Shown here: positions 10,593-21,431 of the stretch, one piece after another
Position numbering within the stretch: position 1 is the first letter of the stretch
Layout of the letters: the number at the start of each line of letters is the position of its first letter
Assembly: GCA_030015575.1 (NCBI GenBank)
Contig: JASDDO010000014.1
Location: 170,161,911 to 170,225,910 of the forward strand
Direction: 5' to 3'
From: Agapanthus africanus
Taxonomy: Eukaryota > Streptophyta > Magnoliopsida > Asparagales > Amaryllidaceae
DNA length: 64,000 nucleotides
Program-made: the position numbers and the translations under genes
The notes under the pieces: model-generated
Database searches by the model: none
The model's input: the letters and a program-made list of their open reading frames with translations, nothing else
What the model was told of the DNA's origin: nothing

Positions 10593-13271
10593 TGTAACGA
10601 TCCTGAATTTTCTGTACAAAATTTTTCTTCTTAAAGTACAGAAAGGAGTTTGCAAGTCTGAGCACAATTTAAAAGTTATATTTGTTTAAGAACAGCAAGA
10701 AAGCACTTGTAGCTCACTGGTAAAGCCCTTGCACTGCTGTGACGTAGCCCCTGTGTTCGAATCCCATCAGCCACATATTAATTTTCCTGATTTTTCTTTT
10801 AATCTTTTTGGAAGCCCAAAAGTTTACACGTGCACTACACGTAAAAATGAACCGTCAGGAAAAATAAACATGTGTAAAATGTTGTGTACACTGAGTAGGA
10901 CAGGCGGCAAGAATCTGACGGCCTAACTCCTCCACATGGCTGGTAAGATCGGGATTGGGACCGGCGCCGACGGTCCAACCGTTAGCAATGGTGCCCGTGT
11001 TTTGCACACAAAACCCTTTGGTCTAACTCATTACCCCTGCACTGTTTGTTTTCTTTGCAATTTAATAGAGAATTCAATTTCACCTTTAATCCAATTTTAA
11101 ATGCATTTTAATTCAATGTTTCAATTCCAAAACCCTATAAATACAACATCATACCCTAGCCCCTCCTCATTCTGAAAATTCTGGTAAAAAATATTAAAAT
11201 TTTCTAAGTACAAGTGAAGTTGAGGTGGAGTTAGCCCAAGAACGACTTCCGGCGAGAATCTACACAAGTTCCGACAACCCCACGACGCCACGAAAGCTTC
11301 CGCATCTTCTTCTACCTTCCCTCTTTCCTTCTAGCAAGTAAGTCCCACCCCCTTCTTCTCTTTCTACAATAAAAGTTCTCTTTTTCAAAACGTATCGGTA
11401 AGTGGAGTTATACCGACATTTGATTCTAAAATCTTTGAAACTACAATTCTTCCTGAGAATCACTCGTTCATATTTCTATACCTTGCTTGTTAATAATTAA
11501 ACTAACATTTAGAAACAATTTTCACTCTAAAACTCCATGTTAAATAACTTTAATTAAACTTTTACATTTAAATACCATGAACTAAAAAAACTGATTTTTC
11601 TTTGAATTGTATTATCAAACTTCTTACAATTATACCTCTACAACCCATTTTGGGGAACCCGCTATTGGATGGTGCGGATTATCGCACATTCTTGGGCTAG
11701 TAGAGCTAGATGCAGATCTCCTCACAGAGCATTCGGTCTCGAAAGAATTTTAATACGATGTTTAAGAAAAACGGCATTTTCTATTTAATAATAAAATTAA
11801 TTTTTAATAATATATAAATATTATTAAAACCACATATTCTCAAGATATAATAAAATTCCATGTTTTCTAAAAAGATAAAAGAATGACAGGTTTCACTAAA
11901 ATACCATCAAGTATCAATACAAGACAAGTTTTACACTAAAATACCATGAACTATTCAAGCTAAATTAATATTCACTAAAATACCTCAAATCTTAAAAGTT
12001 ACATCCATGAAACCCTAAATATGAGAAATAAATACTCGATGTTTATTTTGAAAGTATATAAAATATTTTTCATAAAACCCCTTCGAGTTATATAAATTGC
12101 TTTTAAGGACTTTAGTAAATATATGTTTAAGCGGGATCAATTCTCTTGAGCCTCAGGGAGCCGGAGAAAGTGAGTGCTTGCCTATTTAAGGTAGAAAAAC
12201 TTAACGAAGTTACCAATGGTAATAGTCTTGGAAAAAGACACAAATCCTGCCGTCCATATGCAACAGTTACCAATAATTCCTAAACTTAATTCAGGATCAA
12301 AATTCTGTTTAAAGTGTCTGACTCAAGTCTGAGTCCAAATCAATCTAAATCCAATCCAAACATGAATCCAATACAAACATGAATCCAATATACCAACATG
12401 TATACTTGAACCTGAACCTGAATACCAGAACAATATCAACATGCAAACATGACTTGACTTGACCGAACCATAGCTATGACTTGGCTATGACTTGACTTAA
12501 CTCCATGACTACTTGATACATCCTGAACCGTTTACATGAACAACTTATATCCATGGTCTCGGCAAGTCTGATAACTACAAATCAGTACAATATACATTAC
12601 GGGGTTTTAACGGGGTAGATTGGTACGGAATGTGTTAAAAGTGGCACGATGATGGACACTAAAAGACGTAGATAAACATCCATTGTTGTTGTCCCGTGGG
12701 TCTTGACGGCGCCTTGTACTACCGGGTTACCTTAGTCTACGGGAAAAGTTGGACTTTTCTCGTATACACTGACACCTTCTGTACCAAGCTACAAACAACT
12801 ACGTTAGTTTAACAAACATATACCTGTATAAATTATCAGTTCTTCCCTATCTACTTGTTCTATTCTATTCTTTCTTTTGGGACTTACCGAGCGTTAGTTC
12901 GCTGACGGCATTCATGTTTCTTTCTATTCTTGGAATGTTCGTCAGGAGGACCCGACTCTCAGGACCGAGCTCAGCCAGGAGGACTTGAATCAGTTCACAG
13001 AAGGGCCAGACTTCTAGACTACTTGTATTTATTTCCTTTTCATTCGTATGCCACTGTTTAGGCATTGCTTTTATCATTGTACATTTCTTTTCAAATCAGT
13101 TGTAATGTAAAGAAAGAATGTTAATAAAAGTTGTTGTTTATTATTACATCTCTTATTAATCTTGTGTATTTATTTATATTGCTTATTTACGCTTAGCGTG
13201 TTTACTTCTGAGTAAATATGTCGCGGCCCGTCACGTCTACTTCTCCGTATACTGAGAAGCGGGGCGTGACA
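10593..13271 (+). mobile_element. Solo LTR X2 (2679 bp) with perfect TSD
   Basis: Begins TGTAACGATCC and ends GCGGGGCGTGACA. The flanking five bases are TGTAT on both sides (10588-10592 and 13272-13276). No internal region is present. It is the same family as X1 and, inverted, X3. The end motif is of the kind found in plant Ty3/gypsy chromovirus LTRs. Confidence 0.9.
10704..10775 (+). other. tRNA-like segment in LTR X2
   Basis: A-box TAGCTCACTGG at 10710-10720 and B-box-like TGTTCGAATCC at 10754-10764, 33 nt apart as in a tRNA gene, near the 5' end of the LTR. An orthologous segment is in X3 (50150-50215). The arms do not fold into a full cloverleaf by eye, so I do not call a tRNA gene. It is either an old tRNA-derived insertion inherited by the family or part of the LTR. 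Confidence 0.6.
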
Positions 13272-13276
13272 TGTAT

Positions 13277-15050
13277 ACTTGGTTGTGATTTGTGGGGCCT
13301 AAGAAGGGTGATGAAATCCCTACCTAATCTAAAGCTGGGTTTCTTGCCCCTTAATGTCCGTTTTAAATATGCAAAACAATCCAAAAACACGCAAATAGAT
13401 TTTTTTAGCGCCATTGTTTGCAAAGAATCCTGCAGGTAAAAACAGTTTATTGGAGCTTTAGAGGAGAGTGAAAGACGATAAAATAATATTTGAAAGATTT
13501 GGGGGCTTAACTCCCCAAGATGGCCACGGTTCAGCCGCCAAACACGCCTTTTGGCAACGGTTCCGCCGCCGTTTGATGGAGTCTCTTCTCCAAAAATTTT
13601 CACAGTACTCCAATGCTCATCTGGTCCTATTTGATTGTCTCTGAATCTCTGTTGGTTCGCTCCAATTGCTCCAAATTTCTTGCAAAACTCACACAAGAAT
13701 CTTTAAAAACACAAAATGCGGTTTTTTGGTTCTCTTTTTATTTTTATTTTTTTCTGGATTTTTTTTAGAAATCAAGCCGAATAACAAGAAAAATATCACT
13801 ACTATTTCCCCGGTAACGGCGCCATTTGATTGGTGTGAAAAACTGAGTCTTTGTATGTGTTCTAAATACCGCAATCAATAACGGTGTCGCAATAGCTAGC
13901 CGATAGTGAGTACGGGTCGTCTACAGGGAAATGGTGAATTACTTATCTTGTTTTAGACGAGTTAATAAAGAAAGATGGATTCTTATCGTTTTATACTAAG
14001 AAAATTTGAAAATTTTATAAGAGAAGGGCTTGTAGGGTTTATCGGATTGAGTAGTTAATGGATAGAGTTTTAAAAATAATTCTTTTTATCTTTTAATTAT
14101 TTAATACTAGAGAAATAGCGATGAATGCGTATTAGGATTTTTGGAAGAATTAGGGTTTCCCTCTACCGACCCTTATCCTTCTATTGATCCCTATTTATCT
14201 CAAGCCCTCATCAAAGCAAGTATTAATGAATCTCAAATCGTGGTCGTAACTATTATGAATAGATAGCATGGCCGAATAAGAGAATTAAGTCTTATTTTGC
14301 TAAAGTTTATAAAAATTAAAACTTTAAAAAGAAATTAAGGGATTTTTTCATCCATTATACTACCCTATCCTACAAACCCTAACAAGCAAGAATTTACTCA
14401 CTCATCGGGGAAAACGAAGTAAATGAGGAAAGATTAAAGATGAATGAACCCATAAGAAATAACAAAATTAAATTAAGGAAAGTAAATGCAGAAATTAAAA
14501 TGAGGAAAGTAATGAGACAATATTAAAAAAAATCTACCATTTATTGAATAATAAATTGCATTACAGAAGTTGATCGCTAAAAAACTAAACTACAAACCCT
14601 AGTTTTCTCGAGAGATTTAGATTGCTCGATCAGTAGATCAATGGATAGATGATTAACCCTAATTGCACTCGGTCCTTTTTATAGGCTCTGGAACTTGAAA
14701 CCCTAATGTCATCTTAAACTATGTGAAAAGACGATCATGCCCTTGAATTTTCATATCCAACGGCCACGATTAGACCGCGCTTCCGCCGCTGCTTGCTCCT
14801 TTTAATCGCGGTTCCGCCGCCTTCTGATGGAGTTGCGTCTCCAGGTTTTTCATGCCTTCTTCTTGTGATGTTAGGAGATTTTTCTGATAAAAATATTCCC
14901 AAAATATCTCTTTCTCTCTGCAGTTGTGAGATTCTTCAATTTGCTCCCAATATTCAGCAAATTTGGTTTGATCATTCGATTTGATTTGATTTCCTCAATC
15001 CTCTTTGCAGTCTTGAGCTGATTTGTTATTTTAAACCTGCACAATATCTC
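13277..15050 (-). mobile_element. Athila-like Ty3/gypsy relic with little or no internal region
   Basis: Minus orientation. A primer site (13807-13824) lies two bases from an LTR-like TG at 13827, and the LTR runs right to about 15050; its outer end is not fixed. Left of the primer site only about 100 bp precede a block (about 13510-13690) that aligns with 14761-14960 of the LTR (GGCCACG followed by Pro-codon-like CCGCCGC and TGATGGAGT). It therefore looks like a 3' LTR fragment with almost no interior between, itself cut by solo LTR X2. No coding sequence is present. Confidence 0.55.
13807..13824 (-). promoter_or_regulatory. tRNA-Asp-type primer binding site
   Basis: Plus strand TCCCCGGTAACGGCGCCA; the minus strand differs by one base from the tRNA-Asp primer site known from Athila elements. 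Confidence 0.8.
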
Positions 15051-15436
15051 AAATCAAATTGTTAGTAGTATTTGTTTTATTTGAGATAATATTCCAACCA
15101 ATGATATGATATGATATCTTAATAATATTGGTTAAGAATATTTGATATGATATAATATGCATATTTTAATAATTAATAATCTCATGGATATTTTATTTAA
15201 ATATGATATGCATATATTCCCCAATTATATTAATTATAAATTAAGAAACATATGACAAAATTCTTTTTACAAATAAACCCATATATGTTCTTCAATTATA
15301 AATAACACCTTTTAATAATTAATAATAATAGGGAAAATGACTGTGCAAATGTGCTATAAATATGACTGATCGGCAAGGTATCACATACCCTTTTATACAT
15401 TTAAATTTAATCGTCGTTATATATATATATTTGTAA
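15051..15436. other. AT-rich spacer
   Basis: Contains TGATA-type short repeats (TGATATGATATGATAT near 15109) and TA runs. No coding signal is seen. Confidence 0.5.
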
Positions 15437-16086
15437 TTTCAGACCCAGGGACATTACAGATTCATCGGCGTCATCGGATGGCATTCCTATGCTGTTCGAT
15501 GCATATCGGCCCATAGACTAGGTCATATATGAATGCCAAGTTATCAAGAGGAGACGTCGATATGAAGGAAGCATCATTACATTACCTGGGCTACGGCGAC
15601 TGAGGAATAAAGGTAGGCGATGATGGAGGCCATTTTTCAGGATGTCTAGAGAGAGGATTGACCATTGCTAGTCGCGTTTTACGAGCGTGATGATGTTCAG
15701 GTATAAATTTAATTTTTAAGATTATAATAATATAACATGAAATCATATTTTGTGATATATAATATTTTCTTCAATATATTTGTAAGGCGGCGTCGATTCG
15801 TAACAGGGAGAACTAGAACAAGGGCGTCAGAGAACGCGCTATCCTGATCCAAGGGAAGCGGTCGCAGGCTAGCACTCAGCACCAGCTCATGAGTATTTCG
15901 ACGTTTAAAAATATATGTTTTCTTTGTCGCAAATTACTTATTGAAATAAATCCTAATTTTATCGCAGAAAAAGAAAGACCCCGCCAACTACACTGCTGCC
16001 AGGAGACGGTCCGCGTTACACAGGGACACGTGCGAGTACATAGCAAGTTTCATATAATGAAGTCGATACTGTATTTAAATTAACAC

Positions 16087-16118
<32 letters not shown>

Positions 16119-16520
16119 TCTTCACAGACCCAGTTCCAGGAGAGGACAAACGCCTTAGGACTTGGCCCGACGACTCGATTACCGCCATTGTCCCTGTTCT
16201 GGATTCGATATCCCGCGGACATCACGGTGTTTATGAGCGCGGGGTTAGTCCTTGGGCCCACCGATACTTTGCCAGGCCTCTGTCCGTCCACGAGTACGTT
16301 GTGGCCTAGACGCGGGAAGATGTGGCCACTACGTTGCAGGAGGAGATTCGTCGGATCCAAGATTGAGTGGAGCAGCTTAATGTGTGGGTGGATATGCTTG
16401 ATGAGCAGATCGAGGGGTTGAGGCGGTCAAATGTAGAGGCTATCAGGCATACCATATGAGATGAATTTAGGAGTATGTTCAAGTCACGGGACGATGGAGC
16501 TGGATCGTCCCAACGACCAG
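15437..16520 (+). pseudogene. Degenerate exon-like blocks, possibly a CACTA/En-Spm ORF
   Basis: Exon-like stretches separated by AT-rich gaps with plausible splice edges: TTTCAG at 15440, CAG-GTATAA near 15700, TTGTAAG near 15785, and ATCGCAG near 15966. One readable block after 15967 starts KKDPANYTAARRR. A later one (16133-16500) reads PVLDSISRGHHGVYE and then a charged helical tail (EEIRRIQD, LDEQIEGLRRS). Stops and frame changes interrupt it. The tail, the split structure and the dyad repeats just downstream suggest a CACTA-type ORF, but I do not recognise the family securely. It may be another old transposase or a gene fragment. Confidence 0.25.
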
Positions 16521-16740
16521 AGATTATTGATTTTTTGATACAAACATTTGATTTGTCGATACAAACATTTGTTTTATTGGCTTATTGATTATACTGTTTG
16601 GTGTATATATTTTGTTTATAATTGTGTTGATTCTAATCATATTACTTCTTGATTGTTATAATTGTGTGAGATTTGATCGTATTATCATTATCTATTGTTG
16701 GTTGCAATTGAAAGAAGCGCGCGTGGAGCGCGTAGATTTC

Positions 16741-16970
16741 TGTTTAAAAAAAATTTAATAATATGGTCACGGTTTTAACCATGACCATAGGATATAGTCA
16801 CGGTTACCTTCTATAGCAGGTATTCTATATTATGGTTTAACCTTCACTATGATTTTCCCTTATGGTCACGGTTTAAACCGTGACTATAAGATCTATATAG
16901 TCACGGTTACCTACTATAGCAGGTATTCTATATTATAGTTTAACCTTTTGGTCACGATTTAAACCGTGAC
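16741..16970. repeat. GGTCACGGTTTAAACCGTGACC-type dyad repeats, left part
   Basis: At least four copies of a near-palindromic block around GTCACGG-TTT(A/T)AACC-GTGAC. A block of about 50 bp (ATAGTCACGGTTACC...) is duplicated at 16795 and 16899. The array continues at 51342 once the inserted Y LTR is taken out. Such arrays are typical of subterminal regions of CACTA elements; assignment is by resemblance only. Confidence 0.6.
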
Positions 16971-17747
16971 TGTAAATCACCGATTCTCGTATATATTTTT
17001 CCGTATATTTTTTTCAGATTTTCCTAGAATAATTTTGCACTTTTTTTTAGATTTTTAAATATTTTTTTATTATTTTACTTAATTATTAATCCTAACTCCT
17101 AAACCTAACCCTAACACTACCAGACCCGACTCATACGACCCGACCCGACTCACCCACTTCCTTCTTCTTCTCCCTCGCCTCGTTTTCTTTTCCCGCTTGT
17201 TTCCTTTCCCCAACGTCTCCTCCTACCTTACGCCCACGCCGCAACGACCGCGACCCATGCCAACGAATCCCCGAGATCACCTCCCCCAAATCCTTACTGT
17301 TCCCCTCTCCCTCTCCCTCGCCGACGTCTCCACGAGACCCGCTCCCCAATAGCCACGATGACCACCTCAGGCGACCACCGACACCTTCGAGCTCCCAAGC
17401 CAACCCAACTCCATCCCCGGTGCTCCCTCTTCACAGCCGACGAGCTCCTCTTCCTTCAGCTCGAGCCCACCGACGCCATGAACCCATTGCCGCCTCGCTG
17501 CCTCCATCGACCCACCGGGCCCTTGCATCCATCGCCGCAGCCACCACCAGCTCCACCTCAGCGACGAGCCCCGACTTCCTCGCTACCTCAACTCCGTCCC
17601 CTCACCCGAGCGCGTCCCTCCCCGTTGCAACCGCCACCAGAGCTCGACACCACTGACGCCACCTCCTCTATCGTCGCCACAACACCCCGGAGCTCCGCTG
17701 CCCTCACAACCGTGTCACAGCGCCCGTTCTCACCTCTGCATCATGCT
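16971..17747 (+). repeat. Solo LTR Y1, first segment
   Basis: Starts TGTAAATCACC directly after GTGAC (16966-16970). The other end of the same LTR, GGGACGTGACA, is at 51341 and is followed by GTGAC (51342-51346), a perfect 5-bp TSD across 34 kb. The segment includes a C-rich stretch (17100-17747) that gives long Pro/Arg-rich open frames; I read these as compositional, not coding. The segment stops where element B is inserted. Further parts are 46171-47242 and 50327-51341. Confidence 0.85.
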
Positions 17748-18360
17748 TGTTCCCCGCCGAAAGACGCGGAGACGCGACCGCGCAGGTCCGTCTGGCCTGA
17801 ATTTCGGGGCAGATGCTAATTGGTGCTATCCGCCCACCTCTCCGAAGATGCCAAGTTGATTTATGACACCATGTATCGAAGATTTAAACGGATGCGGCCG
17901 ATGTAGCAGACTTCGTCAGATTCCCCCTCGTTTGAGGGGTTTTTGATTGTGGGGACACACTTCCGTGCAGGCGCAAGCTTCTGCAGTTAATTATGCTACC
18001 GTATAGCGGTAACCACTTTCTCCTTCTCCAGATGGTCACTTCGTGTCGTGGGTGTTTGTTTTGCTTTTGGTTGCCCGTGGATTGTATACGGAGACTAATT
18101 TATGTTGTCGCCCGTAGGGTGTGGATTAGTCCAAATCCGTATCTTCTTAGATTTGGGTTTTGATTTGGGTTTAAGGATACGTTAGTCTCATTTAAGACTA
18201 AGATCAACTTAAACGTTAGTTAAGGATACGTTAGTCTAATTTTAGACTAAGATCAACTTAACGCTTGTTAAGGATACGTCAGTCTAATTTTAGACTGAGA
18301 TCAACTTAACGAGATCATTTAGATCGAACAAAAGAGCATTTGGGTTCTATTGTGTTTTAG

Positions 18361-18665
18361 TTTAAGGATTTTGCGGTCAATTACCAGTTTAAGGACATGG
18401 TGGTTCAAGGTTAAGGACATCATAGTCCGTGAGTTTAAGGACCCCACAGTCCAAGGTTAAGGACATCATAGTCCGTGGGCTTAAGGACCCTACAGTCCGA
18501 GATTAAGGATATCGTAGTCCGTGGGCTTAAGGACCCCACAGTCCAGGTTAAGGATATCGTATTCCGTGAGTTTAAGGACCCCACAGTCCGTAGTTTAAAG
18601 ATGTCATAGTCTATAAAGTTTAAGGACATCATAGTACATGAGTTTAAGGACCCCACAGTCCGTGA
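18361..18665. repeat. 24-bp GGAC-N6-GTCC hairpin array in the 3' LTR of B
   Basis: About 13 units of TTTAAGGAC-N6-GTCCGTGAG type. Two loop types, ACATCATA-like and CCCCACA-like, mostly alternate, giving a 48-bp higher-order period. The copy in the 5' LTR is at 43955-44255 and a smaller relative is at 28590-28715. Confidence 0.85.
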
Positions 18666-19439
18666 AATGTGTGGTTGTCGGGACCCGTCATCTCTCTGAA
18701 GACGTTGAAGGACTACAACGACAGATATCAGAGGAGTAAAGAGATGTACCCTCGAACCGGTATAAGTTGGTTGAAAGATCTGTAGTCCAATTTGGGACTA
18801 AGATCTGTTAAATATTTATGAGCAGACGGGCTCAATTAAATATAAGTTGAGGACTTATGGCCAATATTGGGCTAAGTCCAATAAATGTTTAACATTTTTA
18901 TTCTGGCTATTGAGCCTTTATTTGGGCTTGGCCCTTTTAATAATGCTGAGCATTAGATCTTGGCAAAAAAAATCTTTTCTTTTGTCTTGTATTGAATGCA
19001 AAGCATTCAGCAGAGCTCTGGCTCATTAAAGAACAATTTGTGTTCTGTCAGCGCAACCTATGGTGCGCTAGGCGCTTTGCGCCAATCAAAAAAGTGCAGT
19101 GCGCTTCTGCCACGTGGCGCGCATGTAAAAGACACGTGTCATTTTCTGCGCTAGGCGCCAGATGATGAGCGCAGTGCGCTAGTTTATGAGCGCTGAGCGC
19201 TAATTTATGAGCGTATTGCGCTAGTTTAGTGGCGCACACGTGAGTGACACGTGGCGCGCTTGGCGCTGAGCGCCAGCCTATGAGCGCAGTGCGCTATTTC
19301 AGAAGCGCAAGTTGCATATGTGGTTGACACGTGGCGCATTTGGAGCTGAGCGCCGGTCCAGAGAGCGCAGAAACGCTGTTCAAGAGCGCAAGGCGCAGTT
19401 CAATAGCGCAAAGCGCATTTCAATATCGCAAAAGCGCAT

Positions 19440-20060
19440 TTGATCAATTTTTATGATCTGTGAACAAATTTATGTTCTTTTAAAAGAGACTTTGTCTCAA
19501 GATTCAAGAACAATAGTTCTTATTTTTTTGAAAGGGCTTTCCTCTATAGATCAATGATCTGTGTGAAGAATATGTTCTTCTTTTATTATGTGATGAGATC
19601 TTTTTGATCTTTTTTATGAAAGACCTTGGTCTTTATAGATTTATGATCTTTTTTAAGAAGATAATTCTTCTTTTTAAGAGATGATTTCATCTCTATGTTC
19701 ATCATTCATGATCTTTACCTTGAAGAAATAATCTTCTTTTGCTGAGAGCTTTCTTTTCTTTCTTTTGAATTTCTCAAAGTTTATAGGGGGGTTTCTCTAT
19801 ATCAGACTTGAAGTCTTGGGGCCTTTATATAGGGCCAGCTGATTTGTTGAATCAGTTAAAGAAATTTTTCTCTGATTGATTTGGGGATCTTTCCCACCGT
19901 TGGATTTTTGATCCTAGGGCTTCTGTTTTACAGAAGGCAATCTTCTTGTTTTTAACAAGATTGGAAAATCTTTCCATAAAAGAATTTTAATTCTGATTAA
20001 TTCATGATTTATCGTTATTATTAGATCTTTTGATCTAACGGTGGGGAATTTTATAATTCC
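19440..20060. other. Mini-hairpin run in the 3' LTR of B
   Basis: About 20 adjacent, non-identical inverted repeats of 5-8 bp arms with 1-6 nt loops. Examples: GAACA-aattta-TGTTC, GAGAC-ttt-GTCTC, AAGAAC-aata-GTTCTT, GAAGAA-tatg-TTCTTC, AAAGACC-tt-GGTCTTT, AGAGATGA-tt-TCATCTCT, CTGATT-tgttg-AATCAG, CTTCTGT-ttt-ACAGAAG, TTAGATC-tttt-GATCTAA, GGAATT-ttat-AATTCC. Confidence 0.85.
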
Positions 20061-20521
20061 AGCGCTGGCGCACCCGTGCTTTGCATGTGGTGCGCCGCTC
20101 AGAGCGCAGCGCACTTTGCGCTAGCGCACCTACGTTTGACACGTGGTGCGCTGCGCAGCCTGCGCTAGTGCACCCGTATCTGACAAGTGGCGCGCGGCGC
20201 GCCTAGCGCTAGCGTACACATGGTGCACTGCCTAGAGCGCAGCGCACCTGGCGCTAGCGCATCCGTGTTTGACACGTGGCGCGCAGCGCGCCTAGCATTG
20301 GATCCGAAGCGTTGCTTCAATTTTTGAATTTTGAATTTCAAAACAGAGCTTTGCTCTGATTGGGGGTGCACTGCCTAGGGCGCAGCGCACCTGGCGCTAG
20401 CTCATCCGTGTTTGACACGTGGCGCACAGCGCGCCTAGCGCTGGATCTGAAGCGTTGCTTCAATTTTTGATTTTTGAATTTTGAATTTTAAAATAGAGCT
20501 TTGCTCTGATTGGGGGAAACA

Positions 20522-20535
20522 AATGCCCCCCCCCG
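20522..20535 (-). promoter_or_regulatory. Polypurine tract of element B
   Basis: Plus strand AAATG followed by a run of nine C and G; on the element strand a G-run directly abutting the 3' LTR, where plus-strand DNA synthesis is primed. Confidence 0.7.
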
Positions 20536-20624
20536 TTGCGCTCACGTGGCGTACACGTGAGTGCAGCGGTGGCAGCATCTGCGCCCTTGGATCAACTCAG
20601 AAGGTGAAGAGGCATTTCAATGCC

Positions 20625-20632
20625 TATAAATA
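20625..20632 (+). promoter_or_regulatory. TATA box of the antisense gene in element B
   Basis: TATAAATA in the context GCCTATAAATAGGACC, on the plus strand, 800 bp before the PMD ORF and outside the LTR. G-box-like ACACGTG is 70-90 bp upstream. Transcription would start near 20660 and give a long leader. Confidence 0.65.
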
Positions 20633-21270
20633 GGACCTTTGGTCTCTTAGATGATTTTCATCTTCTTCTTGAGAATTATCTCTTCTGAGAATTTCATTCT
20701 CCCACAGAGTATAGCTTTCTTGTTTAAGAACCTTTTAAGAGTCAGAACTCTGTCAAAACTTAGGTAAAGTTTAAAACTTTTAATAAATTAGGGTTTCACC
20801 CATTAATCTGAGTCTTGCTCTTCATAGATCTTTGATCTAAAGAAAACCCATTTAGGGTTTCATTAACAGAGCTTTGCTCTCTTGAACCTATAGATCTTAA
20901 AGAGATCTTTTCTTGGGGTTTCTTAGCCCATGAACAGAGCTTTGCTCTTTTGAATCATATTGATTTGTTAATCTTTGATGAAGAACTCTTAAGAGTTTGT
21001 TCATGGATCTTGAAGATCCCAGAATTTTTTAATTTATAAAAATTAATTTTAATTAATTCTTTTCTGATGGATTTTTCCATCATCATTACAGAGCCAGGCT
21101 CTTGAGAAATTTTATTCCTTCATGATCAGAGTTTGACAAGTGTCACTCTGTCATAGAGCTTTGCTCTCAAAAGGAGATTTTCTCCTTTTCCCGAGGGATC
21201 TCTCATTTAATGAGAATTTTCCTGAGGATTTCCTTATTTAAATGACAGTCTCATCAAATGATGAGACTGT
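20632..21270 (+). other. Hairpin-packed leader of the antisense gene
   Basis: Same design as the LTR run: GACC-ttt-GGTC, GATGA-ttt-TCATC, GAGAAT-ttc-ATTCTC, AAACCC-attta-GGGTTT, AGAGC-ttt-GCTCT (five or more times), GGATCTT-g-AAGATCC, GATGGA-tttt-TCCATC, AAAAGGAGA-ttt-TCTCCTTTT, CTCATT-t-AATGAG, CTCATCA-aa-TGATGAG. No long upstream ORF is present. Confidence 0.8.
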
Positions 21271-21431
21271 TTTATTAATTGATGCATTGTCATCTAGATT
21301 TTGTGGGTCCCCCTTTGGTCCCCTTTCCACCGCATTGCAGTGTGATACAAATTTAAAGTACCAAGTGTCAGAATTTAAAATTAAATTATAGAACTGACAG
21401 TTGACTTCTGTCCTCCTTTTTTGCAGGCGAC

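Larger units (their letters stand above)
17748..20521 (-). repeat. 3' LTR of element B (2774 bp)
   Basis: Pair of 43341-46170. In plus coordinates: 18180-18665 GGAC/GTCC hairpin array, 19050-19440 GCGC-rich and G-box block, 19440-20060 mini-hairpin run, 20060-20520 U3 with GCGC palindromes and two copies of a unit of about 145 bp ending AGAGCTTTGCTCT. A minus-strand TATA motif (CTATATAAAGG) covers 19822-19832. Confidence 0.9.

Noticed and set aside
10704-10775. Functional tRNA gene
   Set aside because: A- and B-box are present but acceptor and anticodon arms do not pair by eye; it is repeated inside an LTR family.
17131-17819. Pro/Arg/Ser-rich ORFs on both strands
   Set aside because: C-rich LTR Y composition; frames are open on both strands and end in the inserted LTR of element B.
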